From positions 1 to 64,000 of the forward strand of contig WESA01000006.1 in NCBI GenBank assembly GCA_009768935.1: DNA of 64,000 nt. Reading direction: 5' to 3'. Both the position numbers and the translations under genes were made by a program. The number at the start of each line of letters is the position of its first letter. The first letter of the stretch is position 1. This DNA is from Rectinema subterraneum (lineage in GTDB: Bacteria > Spirochaetota > Spirochaetia > Treponematales > Rectinemataceae). The notes beneath the pieces were generated by a model that saw only the letters and a program-made list of their open reading frames with translations, was not told where the DNA came from and ran no database searches. Of the stretch, positions 1 through 8,707 are shown piece after piece.

Positions 1-127
1 GATGAAATAAACCAGCTATTTCACCTGATGTAAAGACTTATTGAGTTGGGCAATGTCAGGCTACTGCGGAATCATGGAGGGCATTGTTTTATAGCACAAA
101 AGATTGTGAATAGCAAGCATTGCCCGC

Positions 128-156
128 TTGCACGGCTGGCGATTTATTTTCATAAT
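128..156 (+). promoter_or_regulatory. sigma70-like promoter of hisS
   Basis: TTGCAC (128-133), a 17-nt spacer and CATAAT (151-156). The start point would fall near 163, giving a leader of about 35 nt that contains GGAG at 186-189 before the hisS start. The rest of bases 1-197 holds no gene I can support. Confidence 0.55.
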
Positions 157-197
157 AGCGACGCATTCCAATTTATGTATCCAAGACGGAGATATCG

Positions 198-1514
198 ATG
201 CCGACCATAACCCCGAGAGTCCTTAAAGGTTTCCGTGATTTTCTGCCCGACGCGGAGATGGCGCGAGCTTCTCTTGTAAAGAAGCTCGAACAGGTATTTG
301 CATCATTCGGCTTTGTGCCGATAGATACGCCCGTCCTTGAGTATGCAGAAATTCTCCTGGGCAAAGGTGGAGGCGAAACCGACAAGCAGGTGTACCGCTT
401 TCTCGATCATGGAGAGCGGGATGTTGCCATGCGCTTCGATCTCACGGTTCCTTTCGCGCGATTTATGGCCGAGCATGTTGATGAACTGTATTTGCCATTC
501 CGGAGGTACCACATTGCAAAAGTCTGGCGCGGCGAAAATACGCAGCGCGGCAGATACCGCGAATTCATGCAATGTGATTTCGACATTGTCGGTACCGATT
601 CTGCGTCGGCCGATGCAGATATTGTGCTTACCGCCGCACAAGCTATGACAAAACTCCAAGTCGGCGATTTCAGCCTCCGGGTCAACCACAGAGCTCTTTT
701 CAACCGATTCCTGGCGCATATCGATGCGTCTGACAAATCGGTCGATATCCTGCGGGCAGTCGATAAGCTCGAAAAGATTGGACAACAGGCGACAGCCAAT
801 GCGCTCTCTTCGCTTGTTGGCAGCCCTCTGGCAAGCGATATTCTCGAATTCATCCGCAAAGAGGATTCTTTCGAGGCGACTCTCGATAAAATGCACCGCT
901 TTTGCGCACAGAAGGACCAGGCTGCGGATATGGCAAAAGACCGAATGCTCAAGATTATGGAGTGTGTTTCTGCTGCAGGTTTCGAGAACCGCATGGTACT
1001 CGACCCCAGCATCACGCGCGGACTTGATTACTACACGGGCATGGTGCTGGAAACCACTCTTGCTGCCCTGCCCGAAATCGGCTCGGTTTGCTCGGGCGGC
1101 AGATATGATGAATTAGCAAGCCTCTATACCGACAAAAAACTCCCAGGCGTTGGCGCTTCTGTTGGCCTTGACAGGCTTATGGCTGCGCTGGAGGCAATCG
1201 GCAAGCCTGTGGTGTCCGACGAATCCACCCAAATCCTCATTATCAATCAGGACGATATTCAGCTGCCGGAAATGCACAGACTTGCCAATTTGCTGAGAGC
1301 CGATGGTTTCGCGGTCGAAGTTTTCCCGGAGCCCAAAAAGGTAGTCGCGCAATATACCTATGCAGAGCGAAAGCACATTCCGCTCGCGCTTTTTTTAGGT
1401 AATGCGTCCAAGCCCTATACTCTCCGCGTTCTTGGCCGCCGCGAAAATATTGAAATTGCCGATTTTTCTGCTATTGGCGATGCCGCAAGGAAAGAGCTTG
1501 ATGGCTCGCGATGA
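198..1514 (+). CDS. hisS: Histidyl-tRNA synthetase
   Basis: Cytoplasmic class II aminoacyl-tRNA synthetase that charges tRNA-His. The 438-residue length is normal. Visible family features are the N-terminal KGFRDFLP stretch (motif 1 region), the motif 2 loop FRRYHIAKVWRGENTQRGRY, the histidine-specific element near LDPSITRGLDYYTG and the motif 3 block GGRYDELASLY with GVGASVGLDRL. The C-terminal anticodon-binding domain follows from about residue 340. The start at 198 has GGAG at 186-189. It overlaps trmB by 14 nt, so the two are probably co-transcribed. Confidence 0.97.
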   Translation: MPTITPRVLKGFRDFLPDAEMARASLVKKLEQVFASFGFVPIDTPVLEYAEILLGKGGGETDKQVYRFLDHGERDVAMRFDLTVPFARFMAEHVDELYLPFRRYHIAKVWRGENTQRGRYREFMQCDFDIVGTDSASADADIVLTAAQAMTKLQVGDFSLRVNHRALFNRFLAHIDASDKSVDILRAVDKLEKIGQQATANALSSLVGSPLASDILEFIRKEDSFEATLDKMHRFCAQKDQAADMAKDRMLKIMECVSAAGFENRMVLDPSITRGLDYYTGMVLETTLAALPEIGSVCSGGRYDELASLYTDKKLPGVGASVGLDRLMAALEAIGKPVVSDESTQILIINQDDIQLPEMHRLANLLRADGFAVEVFPEPKKVVAQYTYAERKHIPLALFLGNASKPYTLRVLGRRENIEIADFSAIGDAARKELDGSR

Positions 1515-2241
1515 CGCAAAGCCCCTCGAAGGCGACCAGCTGCACAATAGCTCCCCCCTCGAAGGCAGCCAGCTTCTCGACGGAAGCGTGCGATCCTTTG
1601 TTGTCCGCTCCGGCAGGCTGACCGAAGCCCAGCGACGGGCAATCGAGGTCTGGGGACCAACCTACATCATCCCCTTCACCCCCGTTCCGCTGGATTTTGC
1701 AAAGCTATTCGATGAGCAAAGACCCGTTATCCTCGAAATCGGCTTCGGGATGGGCCAGGCAACCTGGCAAATTGCCAGAGACAGACCGAACTACAACTAC
1801 CTTGGCATCGAAATCCACGCGCCCGGTGTAGGGAGACTCATCATGGATCTCCGCGAGCACAATATTGCCAATGTGCGAATTATCCAGCACGATGCGCTGG
1901 AAGTGCTGCGCACGGCCATTCCTCCGGAAAGCCTTGCGGGCCTGCACATCTTCTATCCTGACCCGTGGCCAAAAAAACGGCATCACAAGCGCAGGCTCAT
2001 GCAAAAGGCTGTCATATGCTTGATGGCAGAAAAGCTTGCATCAGGCGGCTATCTCTATTTTGTCACCGATATCGAGGAATACGGCGAATTTGCAAAAAAT
2101 GCGCTCGAATCCTGCAAACTGCTGGCGAACCGCTATGAAGGCTTTGCGCCTCGCCAGGACTGGCGCCCAGTGACCAAATTCGAAGGCCATGCAAATGAAT
2201 CAGGTCGAAACGCATTCGAACTCATGTTTATAAAGAGCTGA
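1501..2241 (+). CDS. trmB: tRNA (guanine-N7)-methyltransferase
   Basis: SAM-dependent enzyme that makes m7G46 in the variable loop of tRNA. The SAM-binding motif LEIGFGMGQ and the family signature YPDPWPKKRHHKRRL are both present. I chose the ATG at 1501 (246 residues), which overlaps the end of hisS by 14 nt. An in-frame ATG at 1402 would add 33 residues lying wholly inside hisS. The first 40 residues hold a short imperfect repeat (PLEGDQL / PLEGSQL) and look like a lineage-specific extension. The 3' end overlaps the convergent helicase gene by 14 nt. Confidence 0.94.
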   Translation: MARDDAKPLEGDQLHNSSPLEGSQLLDGSVRSFVVRSGRLTEAQRRAIEVWGPTYIIPFTPVPLDFAKLFDEQRPVILEIGFGMGQATWQIARDRPNYNYLGIEIHAPGVGRLIMDLREHNIANVRIIQHDALEVLRTAIPPESLAGLHIFYPDPWPKKRHHKRRLMQKAVICLMAEKLASGGYLYFVTDIEEYGEFAKNALESCKLLANRYEGFAPRQDWRPVTKFEGHANESGRNAFELMFIKS

Positions 2242-4897
2242 AAAAATCATTCAGCCTGCGATAGAGCAAGCCAATTTTATCTTTGAGCTCGGCCTCAAGC
2301 CCTAAATCCTTCGCATAATCGACAAGCAATTCTGCGCTTGCCAGGCTCTGATTCAGGGCCTCCGAAAACGATCGGGTCGGCTGGAACCAGAAATTGCCTG
2401 CTTCGTCCGAATAAAGGCCAATGAATCCCAGCTTTCCAGTCTTTCCTACCTTTGTGACATGCAGGACTGAGCCAAGGGAATCTGCGAGCTCCTCAAGGGT
2501 GCGCCTTCTTTTTTCCAGGCTGTCTTCTTCGCTCTCGCTTTTATCCGCTTCAAAAGAATAATTCTTGTGCTTTGGCCAACCCGAAGAAAGATCTTTTTCG
2601 ATATCCATCCATTTGAGAGCCTTCAGCACAGTGGAAAATTTTTCGTTTCCGAAAAGCTGGTACTTGCCCCATTCGATTTTGGCTTTGAGACCTTTTCCAA
2701 GATCTTCATCTGCGGGACCTATCTGCGAAGCGATACGCTTCAGGCGATTCCAGTCTAGTACAACCGTTCGCAAGGACGGTTTCTTGCCCTCGATCGGGAA
2801 AACCTCCCCGCCCAGAACAAGCGATTCGAGCTTTTCTTTCTGGGGCAGGTCATGGCTGGATATTTCGGATTTTCGTCCGCCTCTCTGGCTTTCTTTATGA
2901 TTTCGACTCCGGTATGCATCCCTTTCTCTGCTGCGCGGAGGCATCGATGTTTTCTGCCTGAGGCGTATCAACTGATCTGCAAGCTCCGGAGAAATGCGAT
3001 ACAGCTGGGCTTTCGATAGCGGCGAGACCGACATCGCATACATCCTCGTTGTCCGCACGATTTCGCCTGCGACGATAAAATCAGCATCCTGTCTGAACAT
3101 GACCGATCCAGGGTGTATCTGTATTCTTTCCGCAGTAAGGGAGCGGAACATCCCCCGCCCCTGCCTTGCGCAGACAAACTGGATGAGGCCCCTGCTTACC
3201 GCGCAGATATAGTCAGCTATCGCGCCCCCCGAGCCAATGGGCACGCCAAGATCGGACACAATCAGCTCAAGCTGTTCCCGGATCCGCACAATTTCATGTA
3301 GTGTGCGCTCATCTAGATAATTGCGCTCGCAGAATCTGGTTTTGTCCCGCGCAGCTACAAATGCTTCATAGAGCCGCAAATACGATGCAAAATCGCCCAT
3401 TGGGTCCCGGAACTGATGATGCGCAGCGCGCGCTTCCGTCTCCTCGCCAGGCGGCAAAATGTAAGGGCTGGTAGTGGAGAGAAAGGCAGATGCAATCAAT
3501 GTTGCGGCTATCACATCGGGATATTTCAAAATAGCTTCAACTATCATACGGGAAAGCTTGGGCAAAAGCGGAAAGGCACACATCATTTCGCCGATGCGGG
3601 TGAGGGTACGGTCAGGGTTGAGCGAATCGAGCAGATTCAGCACTTCGATTGCGCCTCGAATGGCGCTTTTGGGCGGCCTAGTGATGAAATCGAAATGCTC
3701 GAAATCCGTAATGCCGAGCTCTGCCATGCGAAGCAGGACTTCCGAAAGATCGGTGCGATGAATTTCTTCGGTCGGATACAATGGCCTTGACTCAAAATCC
3801 TTAATCGAATAAAGCCTGTAACAGATGCCGGGCCGCGTACGCCCCGCTCTTCCCTTCCTTTGGTTACAGGATGCCTTGGAAATGGGGGTTTCGATAAGAC
3901 TGGCAGTAAAAGTCTTTGGGTTGTAATAATTTATTTTGGCAAGGCCTGAATCGATGACGACTGTGATGCCGTCGATGGTAACGCTTGTTTCCGCAATGTT
4001 CGTTGCGATAACTACCTTGATTTTTCCGGGCGGCGGATCATCAAACACGCGCTCCTGTTCATCTTTGCCGAGACGCGCATACAGGGGAATACAGTATAAT
4101 TTTGCTGCCCAGCGGCTGGCTATTAGCTGTTGCAGGCAGCCTTTTATGGTTTTTTCTCCTGGAAGAAAAATAAGGATATCGCCTGGTTCGGCTCCTGCAT
4201 CGCCATCGAGAACTCTGCCCACAATAGAAAGAATCTTGTCGTAGAGCGCGTCATCGGAAGAACGATAGTAGCCGGCTTCATGCTCGCCTGCTGGCTGCGG
4301 CAAATCCGAAACAGGTTTTATTGCATCGTACACAACACGAACAGGAAACATTGGAGCATCGATGCGAACAATCGGGCATTCCGAAAAATATTCCGAGAAG
4401 ATCTCGGCATTGATCGTGGCTGATGAAACGATAACGCGGAACTCACTTCTGGCTTCCAACACCTTCTTGAGAAGTCCGAGGATAAAATCGATATTGAGAC
4501 TTCGTTCGTGAGCCTCATCTACCATAATTACCCCATAGCGGGAAAGAAATGGATCAAGCTTCATCTCCTGCAGCAGGATGCCATCGGTCATAATCTTTAT
4601 TACTGTATTCGACGCGGTGGCATCTTCAAAACGCATCTTATAGCCGATAATTCCAGGGATAGCGCTCCCCAGCTGGCGCGCAATAAAATCGCTCACTGAG
4701 AGCGTAGCAATGCGGCGAGGCTGCGTCACACCGATAATTCCGCGGGCTGCATATCCTGCTTCATACAGAATGATTGGAAGCTGTGTGGTTTTGCCTGAGC
4801 CTGTCGGGCTTTCGACTACAATGACCTGATTCTTCTCGAGCGCATCGAGTATTTTCGCCCTTTGCTGATAAATGGGCAGATCGTGAGGATTCATCAT
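2228..4897 (-). CDS. hrpA: DEAH-box ATP-dependent RNA helicase, HrpA/HrpB family
   Basis: Superfamily 2 helicase of 889 residues. The Walker A motif SPTGSGKTTQLP lies near residues 30-42, DEAH in IMVDEAHERSL near 125, SAT in VSSATIN, and motif VI in QRKGRAGRTRPG. Helicase-associated (HA2) and OB-fold regions follow (about 420-640), then a C-terminal region of about 250 residues with many charged residues. Its length is between typical HrpB (about 820) and HrpA (about 1300), so the subfamily is not settled. The start uses one of two adjacent ATG codons. In proteobacteria such helicases act in mRNA processing; the role here is inferred only. Confidence 0.85.
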   Translation of the reverse strand: MMNPHDLPIYQQRAKILDALEKNQVIVVESPTGSGKTTQLPIILYEAGYAARGIIGVTQPRRIATLSVSDFIARQLGSAIPGIIGYKMRFEDATASNTVIKIMTDGILLQEMKLDPFLSRYGVIMVDEAHERSLNIDFILGLLKKVLEARSEFRVIVSSATINAEIFSEYFSECPIVRIDAPMFPVRVVYDAIKPVSDLPQPAGEHEAGYYRSSDDALYDKILSIVGRVLDGDAGAEPGDILIFLPGEKTIKGCLQQLIASRWAAKLYCIPLYARLGKDEQERVFDDPPPGKIKVVIATNIAETSVTIDGITVVIDSGLAKINYYNPKTFTASLIETPISKASCNQRKGRAGRTRPGICYRLYSIKDFESRPLYPTEEIHRTDLSEVLLRMAELGITDFEHFDFITRPPKSAIRGAIEVLNLLDSLNPDRTLTRIGEMMCAFPLLPKLSRMIVEAILKYPDVIAATLIASAFLSTTSPYILPPGEETEARAAHHQFRDPMGDFASYLRLYEAFVAARDKTRFCERNYLDERTLHEIVRIREQLELIVSDLGVPIGSGGAIADYICAVSRGLIQFVCARQGRGMFRSLTAERIQIHPGSVMFRQDADFIVAGEIVRTTRMYAMSVSPLSKAQLYRISPELADQLIRLRQKTSMPPRSRERDAYRSRNHKESQRGGRKSEISSHDLPQKEKLESLVLGGEVFPIEGKKPSLRTVVLDWNRLKRIASQIGPADEDLGKGLKAKIEWGKYQLFGNEKFSTVLKALKWMDIEKDLSSGWPKHKNYSFEADKSESEEDSLEKRRRTLEELADSLGSVLHVTKVGKTGKLGFIGLYSDEAGNFWFQPTRSFSEALNQSLASAELLVDYAKDLGLEAELKDKIGLLYRRLNDFFSSL

Positions 4898-4962
4898 GTC
4901 GTTAGTCTAATATTTGCGACCGAATTAAGCCAGTATGCAGCTTTTCCGGACAGGGACATTTC

Positions 4963-4971
4963 TGCTAGAAT
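4963..4971 (+). promoter_or_regulatory. Extended -10 promoter of xseA, apparently leaderless
   Basis: TGC followed by TAGAAT (4966-4971) is an extended -10 element. Only 6 nt separate it from the ATG at 4978, so transcription should start at or next to the A of the start codon. The -35 position (4943-4948) is poor, as is common for extended -10 promoters. There is no Shine-Dalgarno sequence. Confidence 0.6.
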
Positions 4972-4977
4972 GTTGCC

Positions 4978-6237
4978 ATGCATGCCGATGACTGGCTCGC
5001 CGATTCTGTACAATCTTCCTCGCCACTCAGCGTCTCACAGCTGACACTGCTCATAAAGAACGATCTGGAAAATAAATACCCCGATGTAACCGTAGAGGGA
5101 GAAATATCGAATTGCAAGGTGGCCGCCTCTGGCCATCTCTATTTTTCTCTGAAAGATGACCAAGCCGTATTGCAGGCCGTCATGTTCAGGCGAGATATGC
5201 TCGCGCTGTCATTTGTTCCTCGCGATGGGATGAAAGTCTGGGCGCGAGGCGGCATTTCAGTCTACGCAGGCAGAGGACAGTATCAGCTTATTGCAAGAAC
5301 GATGAGAGCTGCCGGGCTTGGCGACATTCTTGCCATGCTTGAGGAGCGAAAGCAGAAGTTTGCAAAGGAAGGCCTTTTCGATCAGGACAGAAAAAAACAG
5401 ATCCCTGCTTTTCCTGAGCGAATTGCAGTAGTTACCAGCGCAACAGGAGCTGCGATACGGGATATCATCCATGTGTTGCGCAGGAGAAACCCCAAAGCAC
5501 ACATTATTCTGCTTCCGGCAGCCGTGCAGGGGGAAGAAGCTGCCGCATCGATTGCAGCGCGAATACGGCAGGCAAACCAGTGGAGCATTGCGGATGTGCT
5601 CATTGTAGGGCGAGGCGGCGGTTCCATCGAGGATCTGCTGCCGTTTTCAGAGGAAATTGTCGTTCGCGCAATTGCCGAATCCCGCATCCCTGTCATCAGT
5701 GCAGTCGGTCATGAGACAGACTGGGCTCTTTCCGATTATGCTGCCGATCTGCGTGCTCCTACCCCATCCGCAGCAGCCGAAATGGCTAGCAAGGATCTTG
5801 GCCTTGTCCAGAAGGAAATCGAGCATTTTGAAACGGTCCTCGCGCAATCGATGCGGCAGATAATTGAGCATGCGCGGCAGCGCCTTTCGCTGGTGTCCCC
5901 ACGCAGCATGGAAAGCATGCTTGTTCGTCGCCATATGCTTCTGATGCAGCGCTTCGACACGGCAACTGAAGCGATCGAGCAGGGCATGCGCAGCAAAGTC
6001 GATGCCTTCAGCCATCGCATCGCGCTTGCTGCAAGTGCGATCGAGCTTTCCAACCCCAAAGCAATCATGAAACGGGGATTTTCTATAGTGCGCAAAAGCG
6101 CTGAAATCATTCGCTCTGCAGAAATGATCAAACCTGGTGAAGAAGTGCACATATCATTTTACCGAGGCGAAGCGAACGCATCGATATTGAGCGCACAAGC
6201 CGAAGATGCAAGGAGCAAAAACGATGAAGGACTTTGA
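4978..6237 (+). CDS. xseA: Exodeoxyribonuclease VII large subunit
   Basis: Catalytic subunit of ExoVII, which degrades single-stranded DNA to oligonucleotides. The N-terminal OB-fold (VEGEISNCKVAASGHLYFSL) begins near residue 35. The catalytic domain carries GRGGGSIEDL and the signature GHETDWALSDYAADLRAPTP. The long helical region after about residue 270 matches the family's coiled coil, and the C-terminal PKAIMKRGFSIV segment is typical. The ATG at 4978 gives 419 residues with about 18 residues before the first conserved motif (LSVSQLT). It overlaps xseB by 14 nt, so the subunits are translationally coupled. Confidence 0.96.
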   Translation: MHADDWLADSVQSSSPLSVSQLTLLIKNDLENKYPDVTVEGEISNCKVAASGHLYFSLKDDQAVLQAVMFRRDMLALSFVPRDGMKVWARGGISVYAGRGQYQLIARTMRAAGLGDILAMLEERKQKFAKEGLFDQDRKKQIPAFPERIAVVTSATGAAIRDIIHVLRRRNPKAHIILLPAAVQGEEAAASIAARIRQANQWSIADVLIVGRGGGSIEDLLPFSEEIVVRAIAESRIPVISAVGHETDWALSDYAADLRAPTPSAAAEMASKDLGLVQKEIEHFETVLAQSMRQIIEHARQRLSLVSPRSMESMLVRRHMLLMQRFDTATEAIEQGMRSKVDAFSHRIALAASAIELSNPKAIMKRGFSIVRKSAEIIRSAEMIKPGEEVHISFYRGEANASILSAQAEDARSKNDEGL

Positions 6238-6466
6238 GAAGAAAATCGCAAGACTTGAACAACTCGCCGAGCAGATGAGAGATACAGATCTTCCGTTGGA
6301 AAAATCGTTTGAGATATTCGAAGAAGGCATCACCCTTGCTCGATCCCTCAAGAAAGAACTTGATGAGCTGCAGGGAAAGGTCGAAGTTTTGCTCAACAGT
6401 CTGGAAGAAGACGAATCTCCGCGCACAGCCGCGTTCGAGGATCAAGCGCAGAACATTCAGCCATAG
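6224..6466 (+). CDS. xseB: Exodeoxyribonuclease VII small subunit
   Basis: 80-residue helical partner of XseA. The sequence MKDFEKKIARLEQLAEQM, the LPLEKSFEIFEEGITLAR segment and the following heptad-like helix are typical of XseB. The start at 6224 is supported by AGGAG at 6211-6215; an in-frame ATG at 6206 has no such site. The start lies inside the end of xseA. Confidence 0.94.
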   Translation: MKDFEKKIARLEQLAEQMRDTDLPLEKSFEIFEEGITLARSLKKELDELQGKVEVLLNSLEEDESPRTAAFEDQAQNIQP

Positions 6467-6475
6467 AATTGATTT

Positions 6476-6514
6476 TGCTCGCCCATGCTCAAATTCAGAG
6501 CATGAGCAGTTTTT
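6476..6514 (+). terminator. Rho-independent terminator after xseAB
   Basis: The arms TGCTC...CATGCTC (6476-6490) and GAGCATGAGCA (6498-6508) pair around a 7-nt loop and are followed by a T-run. The element reaches the stop codon of the convergent Nudix gene. Confidence 0.75.
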
Positions 6515-6959
6515 ACATTTTTTGCTGCAGCGCGGAAAAAGCAGCCTGCACAAGCGGCAAAAGCGACCGATCCGAGTCCGCAAGGTCCATTTTCGTGATC
6601 GATTCGAATGGAAGCCAGGCAGCCTCCGAGTGTTCATTCAACATCGCTACATCTTTCGGCTGCATGCGTATTTCCCATGCGGCGAGAATGCGCATTCTCC
6701 CTCTATGAGCAAACATGGTCTCGCCAAGATACCTGACCACTTGTATCCTGGCGCCAAATTCCTCAAGAAATTCCCGCTCAAGCGCTTCTTCATCTGTTTC
6801 TGTTTCTTCCACTTTGCCGCCAGGAAATTCCCAGCGGTAACTCATTTCTGTATCATCCTGCTTTCGCCGCGCGAGAAAAAAAAGCGAACCGCTCGCAGCG
6901 ATTCCAGCAACTGACCGCTGAAAAGAGTCTACAGGTCCTCGTTTTTTAGATGATGTCAT
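6513..6959 (-). CDS. Nudix hydrolase, MutT-like
   Basis: 148-residue Nudix protein. The full Nudix box GX5EX7REUXEEXGU is present: GKVEETE, seven residues, then REFLEEFGA. The preceding WEFPGGK and the size fit the MutT/8-oxo-dGTP diphosphatase group, which cleans the nucleotide pool of oxidised dGTP, but substrate cannot be fixed from sequence. It starts 10 nt after the stop of the NAD(P)HX repair gene on the same strand, so the two metabolite-damage repair genes probably form one transcript. The upstream ribosome binding site is weak. Confidence 0.88.
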   Translation of the reverse strand: MTSSKKRGPVDSFQRSVAGIAASGSLFFLARRKQDDTEMSYRWEFPGGKVEETETDEEALEREFLEEFGARIQVVRYLGETMFAHRGRMRILAAWEIRMQPKDVAMLNEHSEAAWLPFESITKMDLADSDRSLLPLVQAAFSALQQKM

Positions 6960-6969
6960 ATATCTGCCA

Positions 6970-8631
6970 TTATTGCGCCTTCAAGCAATCGAGCTGCCAT
7001 GAGCTGATACGCGCACAGGTTCGTGCCAGCTCCTCTGGATTGAACCATCCCTGGGCATCAAAAAGACTGCGCCCTGCAGCGGCATGCACAAGTACCGCGC
7101 TGATAATCGCTGCCGAAAGGGGATCTTTCCACATGCCGTGATCCCCCTCATTGAGCTCTGATGCGGCGCGAAGCTCTCGTGCTGCGCGCCACCTTGCAAG
7201 AAACCCCCCGGCGAGCCCGGAAAGCACGTCTCCTGAGCCGGCAACCCCAAGCCCTGGCGTGCTACCGTCGCAGATTGCGCATGATTCATCGGGGAAGGCA
7301 ATATGCGTTGTGGATGCCCTGAGCGCAACAACAATCCCGAATTTTTGCGCGAGCGAGCAGACTTGATTCACCATTCCCGATGACTGAAATTGCGCTGCTT
7401 CTTCCTGGCTTATGAATTTTTGGAGCGCAGAAAATTCTCCCGGATGAGGTGTCAGAACAAGCGGAGCCTTAAAAAAACGTAGAGTTCCGTTCCGCGAATG
7501 CTGCTCTGCAAGATGTGCAAATAGCCGAACTCCGTCAGCATCGAGAATTATTGGAGTTTTCGATTGGAGCAGCCGAGCAAGCTGGCCCTCTCTTTTTTCT
7601 CCGATTCCCCATCCTGGGCCAATGACCAGTGCGTCCCATTCTTCGGCGGAAAAAGTATCGTCGGAATATACTCTTACAATCGCATAATCGCCAAGAGCAG
7701 AAAGGTACGCAGAGTAAAGCTCTTCGTCGCAATACAGCGCAATATACCCCGCCCCGGAAGCTGCTGCACCGCGCACGCAATGCATTGCAGCACCAGCGCC
7801 GGCCGCACTTCCTGCAAAAATTGCCACCCTGCCTCGCTGCATTTTATGCGCCCATGGCGAAATCGGCGGAAGAAACTCGGGAAGATCAGCACTTTCAATT
7901 TCCCATACTCGGGGATGTGCCTCGTTTGGCCATAACGGGAAAATCCCTCCTACCGGTATGATTTTGCCAGCATAGGGCCTCGCGGCATGCATGAAAAGGG
8001 CTTCTTTCATCGGCTCGATACAGAGCGTCGCATCTGCTTGGACGCATGGAAAGCCTGGTTCCCACTCATCGCTCAAGCCTGAGGGCACATCTATCGAAAA
8101 AAGATAGGGGAAATGGCTTTTCTCTGAAACCGCTGCTTTTTTTGCGCTTGCTAGCGCAGATATCAGTGCTGCCGCGGGTTCTTTTGCCGCTCCTTTAACG
8201 CCAGTGCCGAGTACAGCATCCAAGAGAATATCTTGAGCCGTAAGTTTTTTTTCAAGTTCATCCGGGGCGAGATCATATCTGATGATATCGATTCCGCAGC
8301 GCTCCGCGCGGCATAAATTCAATCGCGCATTCTCTTTCATTGTCGCTGGATCGGGAATGAATACAGAAAGACGCTGAAAGCCGTCCATTTTCGCATGCCT
8401 GAGCATTGCGAGGGCATCGCCTGCATTATCCCCTTTCCCGCACAGCGCAGCTATTGCAATGGTATCTTTGCTCTTGCCGGTCAATGCGCCTAGCGAAAGC
8501 ATTTCTTGCTGCAATGCGTACCATAGCCGCAATGATGCAACTTCCATGAGTCCATCTGCAGAAAAGTTGAACAGCTCTCGCGTGGAGGCATCCAGCAAGA
8601 GCGATTGACTCATCGAAACAAGAGAGCGCAT
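6970..8631 (-). CDS. nnr: Bifunctional NAD(P)H-hydrate repair enzyme (epimerase + ADP-dependent dehydratase)
   Basis: 553 residues. The N-terminal half is a YjeF_N epimerase domain and the C-terminal half (from about residue 240) a ribokinase-like NAD(P)HX dehydratase. Together they reverse hydration damage of NAD(P)H. The dehydratase motifs LTPHPGEF and GVAGSGDVLSGLAGGFLA are clear. The epimerase loop reads GKGDNAGDAL where the usual form is GxGNNGGDG, so that half is somewhat divergent. A ribosome binding site GGAGG lies 7 nt before the ATG. Confidence 0.92.
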   Translation of the reverse strand: MRSLVSMSQSLLLDASTRELFNFSADGLMEVASLRLWYALQQEMLSLGALTGKSKDTIAIAALCGKGDNAGDALAMLRHAKMDGFQRLSVFIPDPATMKENARLNLCRAERCGIDIIRYDLAPDELEKKLTAQDILLDAVLGTGVKGAAKEPAAALISALASAKKAAVSEKSHFPYLFSIDVPSGLSDEWEPGFPCVQADATLCIEPMKEALFMHAARPYAGKIIPVGGIFPLWPNEAHPRVWEIESADLPEFLPPISPWAHKMQRGRVAIFAGSAAGAGAAMHCVRGAAASGAGYIALYCDEELYSAYLSALGDYAIVRVYSDDTFSAEEWDALVIGPGWGIGEKREGQLARLLQSKTPIILDADGVRLFAHLAEQHSRNGTLRFFKAPLVLTPHPGEFSALQKFISQEEAAQFQSSGMVNQVCSLAQKFGIVVALRASTTHIAFPDESCAICDGSTPGLGVAGSGDVLSGLAGGFLARWRAARELRAASELNEGDHGMWKDPLSAAIISAVLVHAAAGRSLFDAQGWFNPEELARTCARISSWQLDCLKAQ

Positions 8632-8663
8632 CGAAAAACCTCCGCTTCCACGAGACTTTTCTA

Positions 8664-8693
8664 ACTATACTCGCTGATTCCCTGTATCTGCAA
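8664..8693 (-). promoter_or_regulatory. Promoter of nnr
   Basis: On the minus strand TTGCAG (8693-8688), an 18-nt spacer and TATAGT (8669-8664). The leader of about 30 nt contains GGAGG before the start codon, unlike the leaderless promoters described elsewhere here. Confidence 0.55.
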
Positions 8694-8707
8694 GCAAAAC
8701 ATTATTA

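Noticed and set aside
1..197. End of an upstream gene.
   Set aside because: No frame with family features enters the window; only the hisS promoter is supported.
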